A stretch of 19,153 nt of DNA from Roseimaritima sp. (lineage in GTDB: Bacteria > Planctomycetota > Planctomycetia > Pirellulales > Pirellulaceae). The translations under genes and the position numbers were made by a program. Positions within the stretch are counted from its first letter, which is position 1; each line of letters begins with the position of its first letter. This document shows, piece after piece, positions 14,455 to 19,153 of this stretch. Location of the stretch: NCBI GenBank assembly GCA_007124075.1, contig SLFV01000207.1, positions 1 to 19,153 of the forward strand, written 5' to 3'. The notes under the pieces are model-generated. The model saw only the letters and a list, made by a program, of their open reading frames with translations. It ran no database searches and had not been told where the DNA came from.

Positions 14455-15898
14455 AACGCCTCAGGCTACTTGCCGCGCAGCGATCTGGCGGTGTGACATC
14501 ACACCGCCAGTGGGCATCTACCATCGCATGTGGGGTGCCGCCCTGCACGACCGTGCAACCGGCGTCCATCGACCGCTCGAAGCGACGTTGCTCTGGTTGG
14601 AGCCCGCTGCGGCGACAGCCGGGGAACCGCAGATCCTTCTCGCCCTTGATCACTGCATCCTCGATTCGCAGGAGTTGCGGAACATCCGACGGTCGATTAT
14701 GACCGCGACCAAGGTCCAAAGCGAGAATATCCTGGTCACCATGTCGCATACGCATGGTGCCGGATGGATGTCGCGTTCGCGGAGCGAGCTTCCCGGTGGC
14801 GAGCTGTTGGGGCCGTATCTAGATCGGCTCGCAAAACAAATGGCGGACCTCGCATGCGAAGCCCAGGACCGCGTTGCTTCGGCCACGATCGTGTTTGGAA
14901 CGGGACGCTGCAATCTAGCCGCCCATCGCGACTACTTTGACGTCGAGCGTGGACGGTATGTCTGCGGCTTTAGCCCCACAGGCTGCGCCGACGATACGCT
15001 GATGCTGGCCAGGATCTCTGATGCGTCGGGAGCCAACATCGCGACCATCGTCAATTACGCCTGCCATCCGACAACGCTGGCCTGGGACAACACGTTGATC
15101 AGCCCCGACTGGGTAGGTGCGATGCGCGAAGTCATCGAGCGGACCGAAGGTGGCTTGTGCCTGTTTCTGCAGGGCGCTTCTGGCGACCTTGGCCCGCGTG
15201 AAGGCTTCGTGGGTGACCCTGCTGTAGCCGATCGCAATGGCCGACAGGTGGGGCACGCAGCGCTTTCAGCCTTGGCTGGTTTGCCGCCCGCCGGGACTGA
15301 ATATTGCTACACCGGACCGGTCAACTCCGGAACAGCGATCGGCACCTGGCGGCACGAACCACTTTCGGACGAAATCCTGCGTCGACAAGCCCTTTGGCAC
15401 TGGGAGGAACTTCTGGTTGAACTCCCCTATCGACACGATCTGCCGACGCGGGAACAGACAATCTCGGAGCGAGAGCACTGGCTAGCCGCAGAAGCAGAAG
15501 CTCGCGCGGCGGGCGACGAATCCCGCATCCGTGATTGTCGCGCGCAGGTTGAACAACGCACGCGGCAGCTCACGCGTTTGAACAACTTGGTGCCCGGCCG
15601 AGCTTGTCCGCTCGTGTTGCAACTGGGGATTCTGGGCGATGCAGTGTGGGTCTTCGTCCCGGGCGAGCTGTATCAGGTATTCCAAATCACGCTTCGCAAA
15701 CGATTTGCTCCGCGCCCTGTCCTTGTAACGACGCTGACCAACGACTGGCAACCCGGTTATATCCCGCCAGCGAGCACTTATGGATACGAAATCTACCAGG
15801 AAGTCATTGCCGCCACGTCACCGGGGAGTCTGGAGTCATTGATCGAGACGATCTGCCGTCGCCTGACGATCCTGTTGAATCCATTGGATGCCTGTTAA
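14441..15898 (+). CDS. Neutral/alkaline ceramidase-like hydrolase, cytosolic
   Basis: A 485-residue protein resembling the N-terminal catalytic domain of neutral/alkaline non-lysosomal ceramidases, which are zinc amidases. Likely zinc ligands are H103 or H105 (MSHTHGAG), H209 (NYACHPTTL), the glutamate in VPGELYQ and the tyrosine in the TNDWQPGYIPP...TYGYE stretch. LQGASGDLGPR (242-252) replaces the usual nucleophile loop. True ceramidases are secreted and about 650-700 residues long; this one has no signal peptide and lacks the C-terminal domain. Being in an operon with a sugar-acid transporter suggests an amidase or esterase for an imported small molecule rather than ceramide (inference). 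I chose the ATG at 14441 because GAGG lies six bases upstream; it overlaps the transporter's end by 14 bases. Confidence 0.85.
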   Translation: MKVIRTPQATCRAAIWRCDITPPVGIYHRMWGAALHDRATGVHRPLEATLLWLEPAAATAGEPQILLALDHCILDSQELRNIRRSIMTATKVQSENILVTMSHTHGAGWMSRSRSELPGGELLGPYLDRLAKQMADLACEAQDRVASATIVFGTGRCNLAAHRDYFDVERGRYVCGFSPTGCADDTLMLARISDASGANIATIVNYACHPTTLAWDNTLISPDWVGAMREVIERTEGGLCLFLQGASGDLGPREGFVGDPAVADRNGRQVGHAALSALAGLPPAGTEYCYTGPVNSGTAIGTWRHEPLSDEILRRQALWHWEELLVELPYRHDLPTREQTISEREHWLAAEAEARAAGDESRIRDCRAQVEQRTRQLTRLNNLVPGRACPLVLQLGILGDAVWVFVPGELYQVFQITLRKRFAPRPVLVTTLTNDWQPGYIPPASTYGYEIYQEVIAATSPGSLESLIETICRRLTILLNPLDAC

Positions 15899-16261
15899 GC
15901 ACAAAGGCAGCAGCCCCTTTGACCAACTTGGAGGTGACACGGTGGCGCCAAGCACCACGGGCAGCAACCATGAAATCGAACGGATCATTGACTGGACGAT
16001 GTTTGCGGGCTGCCTCGGGAAAAGTGCGAAATTGGAAGTTCGTTGTGGCTTGCTGCCATCCGTAGGCCGCGACCTTTCCGTTACAATGAGAGCTAACGTG
16101 TCGCAACGCCCGATCAATAGCTGCCAAATTCGCTTTGCTGCACTCAAGATCTTTCCCAACGACTCCCCTCGCGAGGGAAGTCTCAATTGAATGGACATGG
16201 ATTGATCGTTCGTTGCTTATCCATGCAGCCTCCGCCAGTGCCGCTTTTCAAGGACCAGGTC
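15899..16261. other. Intergenic region between ceramidase-like gene and sulfatase
   Basis: These 363 bases separate the central operon from the sulfatase gene. Small frames on both strands have no recognisable motif, and I do not call any of them. The region contains one clear 22-bp palindrome (16161-16182) and, at its right end, the AAGGA ribosome site of the sulfatase. No obvious T-run terminator follows the ceramidase-like gene. Confidence 0.55.
16161..16182. promoter_or_regulatory. 22-bp imperfect palindrome upstream of the sulfatase
   Basis: GACT-C-CCCTCGCGAGGG-A-AGTC: the central 12 bases CCCTCGCGAGGG are a perfect palindrome and the outer GACT/AGTC pair after one mismatch. It lies 80 bases before the sulfatase start, suiting an operator. 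With no loop to speak of, it is a poorer fit for a terminator hairpin. Confidence 0.45.
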
Positions 16262-19153
16262 GTGTCACCACTGCATCAACTGTTTTCTGTTTTTCTTTTA
16301 TTCTGCGTCTCGGTGGCGGCGTCCGCCCAGCGGCCCAACGTGGTCCTGATCATGGTCGACGACCTCGGGTTTGCCGATGTCGGCTTCCACGGGGGTGAAA
16401 TCCACACGCCCCACTTGGATGCCCTGGCGGCGGGCGGGGTGCGGTTTTCGCAGTTCTACAACACTGGTCGCTGCTGCCCGACGCGAGCAACGTTGATGAC
16501 CGGGCTGCACCCGCACCAGACCGGGATCGGCCACATGACCAATCCGCCCGGGCAAACCCACCACGATCAGGGCGTCGCTGGCTATCGCGGTTTTTTAAAT
16601 GATCAATGCGTGACCGTCGCTGAGGTGCTGCGCGGGGCTGGCTACGCGACGCTGATGACGGGCAAGTGGCACTTGGGGTTCGACCAGCGGGAGTGCTGGC
16701 CGTTGCAACGCGGGTTCGACCGGTATTACGGCTGCATCCCCGGGGCGACCCGTTTCTTCCACCCGGAACAACCTCGCGGCATGGTGCTGGACAACCAGCC
16801 GATCGATCCGCCCGAAAGCACGACTGGGCAAGCGTTTTACACGACCGATGCGTTTACCGATTATGCGATCCGCTTCATCGGCGATCATCGGGCCAGCGAC
16901 CGCCGGGACGATCCGTTTTTCCTGTACTTGGCGTACACCGCTCCTCACTGGCCGCTGCAGGCTTTTGAAGAAGATATTGCCAGGTACCGCGGTCGGTACC
17001 GCGAGGGCTGGGAGGCACTCCGCCGCCAGCGTTACCAGCGGCAACTGGAATTGGGATTGATCGATCCCGCCTGGCCACTTTCGCCGCCAACACCGGGGAT
17101 CCCGGCTTGGGAATCGTTGTCCGAACCGCAGCGGGACGAAATGGATTTGAAGATGGCGGTCTATGCTGCCATGGTGGATCGTGTGGATCAGAACATCGGC
17201 AAATTGGTTGGGTATTTGAAACAGGTCAACGCGCTGGACAATACGTTAATCCTGTTCCTGTCGGACAACGGGGCCTGCCAGGAAGGTGGGATGCTGGGCC
17301 GCGGCGAATTCTACGATGTCGAAAAACGGAATCTGGAACACGCCAACAGTTACGGCGAAGCGTGGGCCAACGCGGGCAGCACGCCGTTTCGGTTGTACAA
17401 ACACTTCTTGCACGAAGGAGGCGCGGCGACTCCCTTCTTTATGCACTGGCCCGCCGCGATCCCCGCTCGCGCCGATTGGTACGATTCGCCCGCCCAGTTG
17501 ATCGACATCATGCCAACGCTGCTGGAAGTGGGCGGGGCGAAGTACCCGGCAACGTGGCGCGACCAACCGATCCCGTCGCTGGAGGGCGTTTCACTGCGAC
17601 CGGCCATGGAGGGTAAACCGCTGACCCGACAAGAACCGCTGTTCATGGAACACGAAAACAACGCCGCGGTCCGCGACGGCGATTGGAAACTGGTGGGGCG
17701 CGGGGTGGCAACGCCCGGCGGTGTCGATCCCGCTAGGTGGGAACTGTACAACCTCCGAGAAGATCGCACCGAAACCCACGATCGGGCCGCCGCGATGCCG
17801 GAAAAGGTGCGTGAACTGGCGGCGCAGTGGGACGCGTGGGCGACACGCGTCGGTGTGTATCCTAAGGGTACAGTCCCCAACAACCAACCTGCCAACAACC
17901 CGCCGCCGGAAACACCTCAGGTGGCCGGCCGCGCGCTGACGCTCACCGCGCGGGTCCGTCATCGGCGGCCCCACGGGGTGGTCCTGGCCCAGGGTGGCTT
18001 GCGGTTCGGGTACGCGTTGCACTTCGTCAACGGACGCCCGGCATTTTCCATCCGCAACGCAGGCAAGCTGACCGCCGTGATGGCGGACGATCCGGTCCGC
18101 GGGCCGGTCGATGTGCGGGTGACGTTTGACGACACCACCGTTACGATCGCAATCGATGACAACGTGGTCGCCCACCAACCTTCGCCGGGACTGCTTGCGG
18201 AACAACCGATCATCGGGCTTTCGATCGGCCTGGATGCCGGCGATCCCGTGGGCGATTACCCACGGCAGAATCCTTTTAATGGACAAATCATTCGCCATCA
18301 AGTCCGTGTCGCCGGTAGCGATCCGGTGACGATGCGCTCGCCGTGGGGCGAAGCGCTGCAGCAGAACAGGGCCAAGATTCCCTGGACCGACTATCCACGT
18401 CCGGGACTGGTTCGCCAGCAGTGGCTGAATCTGAACGGCCCCTGGGATTACGCCGTGACGGTCGGGGACGCGGAAGCGCCGCCGCAGCAATGGGACGGCA
18501 TGATTCGCGTGCCATTTGCGTTGGAATCACCGTTGTCGGGAGTCCAGCGGCGGTTAAGCCCCACGGAAGCGTTGTGGTATCGTCGTACGCTGGCGGTCGA
18601 CAAGACCCCCGGCAAACGTCAGTGGATTCATTTCGAAGCGGTCGATTATCAGTCAACGGTGTGGATCAACCAAACGCAAATCGGCACCCACACCGGGGGC
18701 AATCTGCCTTTTTCGTTCGACATCACCGACGCGCTGGTGGATGGCGAAAACACCATCACGGTGCGGGTGACGGACGCGACCGACACGGCCTACCAATTGC
18801 ATGGCAAACAGCGGTTAGAACCCAAGGGCATTTGGTACACGCCGGTTTCGGGAATCTGGCAAACGGTTTGGTTGGAACAGGTGCCCGAGGCTGCGATCGA
18901 ATCGCTGCGGATCGTGCCTGCGATCACGGGACGCGTCGAAATCACGGTACGCATGCATGGCCAGGACCAACACGGCGGCGCGTCTGCGGCAGGCGGCCCG
19001 ATCGCACACGCCATCGCCAAACTGGACGGTCGCATCGTGGCCCGAGGCGAAGGGCCGCTGGACAAACTGGTACTTAACATTCCGCAGCCCCAGCTTTGGT
19101 CGCCTGATTCGCCGACCCTGTACGACCTGGAAGTCCGCGTCGGCCAGGACACG
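16262..19153 (+). CDS. Secreted sulfatase - beta-sandwich - GH2 fusion (cut by window edge)
   Basis: The frame is open for 964 codons to the last base. Residues 1-22 are a signal peptide (hydrophobic LFSVFLLFCVSVAASA, cleavage likely before Q23). Residues 23-540 are a type I sulfatase: metal aspartates in VDDLG (D33, D34), the formylglycine motif CCPTR with C71 as the residue to be oxidised, TGKWHLG (K135, H137), and SDNGA (D335, N336). Residues about 560-695 look like a beta-sandwich, LamG-like linker. From about 706 a family 2 glycoside hydrolase begins: YPRP then QQWLNLNGPWDYAV, and later GIWYTPVSGIWQTVWLE; its catalytic barrel lies beyond the window. I chose the GTG at 16262, with AAGGA seven bases upstream, over an ATG at 16223 that lacks a ribosome site. 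It should desulfate and then cleave a sulfated glycan outside the cytoplasm. It needs a formylglycine-generating enzyme or anSME maturase, not seen here. Confidence 0.88.
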   Translation, partial: MSPLHQLFSVFLLFCVSVAASAQRPNVVLIMVDDLGFADVGFHGGEIHTPHLDALAAGGVRFSQFYNTGRCCPTRATLMTGLHPHQTGIGHMTNPPGQTHHDQGVAGYRGFLNDQCVTVAEVLRGAGYATLMTGKWHLGFDQRECWPLQRGFDRYYGCIPGATRFFHPEQPRGMVLDNQPIDPPESTTGQAFYTTDAFTDYAIRFIGDHRASDRRDDPFFLYLAYTAPHWPLQAFEEDIARYRGRYREGWEALRRQRYQRQLELGLIDPAWPLSPPTPGIPAWESLSEPQRDEMDLKMAVYAAMVDRVDQNIGKLVGYLKQVNALDNTLILFLSDNGACQEGGMLGRGEFYDVEKRNLEHANSYGEAWANAGSTPFRLYKHFLHEGGAATPFFMHWPAAIPARADWYDSPAQLIDIMPTLLEVGGAKYPATWRDQPIPSLEGVSLRPAMEGKPLTRQEPLFMEHENNAAVRDGDWKLVGRGVATPGGVDPARWELYNLREDRTETHDRAAAMPEKVRELAAQWDAWATRVGVYPKGTVPNNQPANNPPPETPQVAGRALTLTARVRHRRPHGVVLAQGGLRFGYALHFVNGRPAFSIRNAGKLTAVMADDPVRGPVDVRVTFDDTTVTIAIDDNVVAHQPSPGLLAEQPIIGLSIGLDAGDPVGDYPRQNPFNGQIIRHQVRVAGSDPVTMRSPWGEALQQNRAKIPWTDYPRPGLVRQQWLNLNGPWDYAVTVGDAEAPPQQWDGMIRVPFALESPLSGVQRRLSPTEALWYRRTLAVDKTPGKRQWIHFEAVDYQSTVWINQTQIGTHTGGNLPFSFDITDALVDGENTITVRVTDATDTAYQLHGKQRLEPKGIWYTPVSGIWQTVWLEQVPEAAIESLRIVPAITGRVEITVRMHGQDQHGGASAAGGPIAHAIAKLDGRIVARGEGPLDKLVLNIPQPQLWSPDSPTLYDLEVRVGQDT

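Noticed and set aside
15888..16190. A 100-codon plus-strand frame after the ceramidase-like gene
   Set aside because: No ribosome site, no motif, and it runs through the palindrome at 16161-16182; I could not support it as a gene.
17591..18490. A 299-codon minus-strand frame
   Set aside because: It is antisense to the sulfatase-GH2 gene, whose frame has clear catalytic motifs on both sides.

Overview
The window looks like a piece of a chromosome from a Planctomycetota bacterium, probably Pirellulaceae-like. The reasons are a secreted sulfatase joined to a glycoside hydrolase family 2 module, a large redoxin/cytochrome c/copper monooxygenase-like protein, a relic of a transposase type common in Rhodopirellula-like genomes, and loosely packed intergenic regions. 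This assignment rests on gene content and protein style; no marker gene is present. I saw no tRNA, rRNA or CRISPR array.

Left part (1-3466). On the minus strand, a secreted three-module protein (672-2540) is coupled by an ATGA overlap to an acyltransferase-3 membrane protein that runs off the left edge (1-675). Upstream of this pair are a hairpin and a perfect 18-bp palindrome of TetR-operator type. Further upstream lies a frameshifted transposase relic.

Centre (3467-15898). A Gfo/Idh/MocA oxidoreductase (+) converges on a minus-strand operon of three genes: an HpcH/HpaI-type aldolase, a 3-hydroxyacid/3-hydroxyacyl-CoA dehydrogenase-like enzyme, and an amidohydrolase fused to a class III aminotransferase. 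Divergent from that operon is a phytanoyl-CoA-dioxygenase-family gene. A GntR-type regulator with two DNA-binding domains (minus) lies antisense to the dioxygenase 3' end. Divergent from the regulator is a plus-strand run: enolase-superfamily sugar-acid dehydratase, DapA/KDG-aldolase-like lyase, MFS organic-anion symporter and a cytosolic neutral-ceramidase-like hydrolase. A near-perfect 32-bp palindrome sits between the regulator and the dehydratase. I infer one regulated catabolic island: import of an organic acid, possibly an amide- or amino-modified sugar acid, followed by amide cleavage, dehydration, aldol cleavage, oxidation and transamination. The substrate cannot be read from the sequence.

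Right part (15899-19153). After a 363-bp gap holding a 22-bp imperfect palindrome, a very long secreted protein begins: sulfatase, a predicted beta-sandwich linker, then a glycoside hydrolase family 2 module. It is still open at the right edge after 964 codons. It would serve extracellular or periplasmic breakdown of a sulfated glycan.

Four starts were moved from the longest open frame on ribosome-site or layout grounds: 3467, 9001, 10848 and 10939. Two partial genes at the window edges (1-675 minus; 16262-19153 plus) are real although neither is complete.
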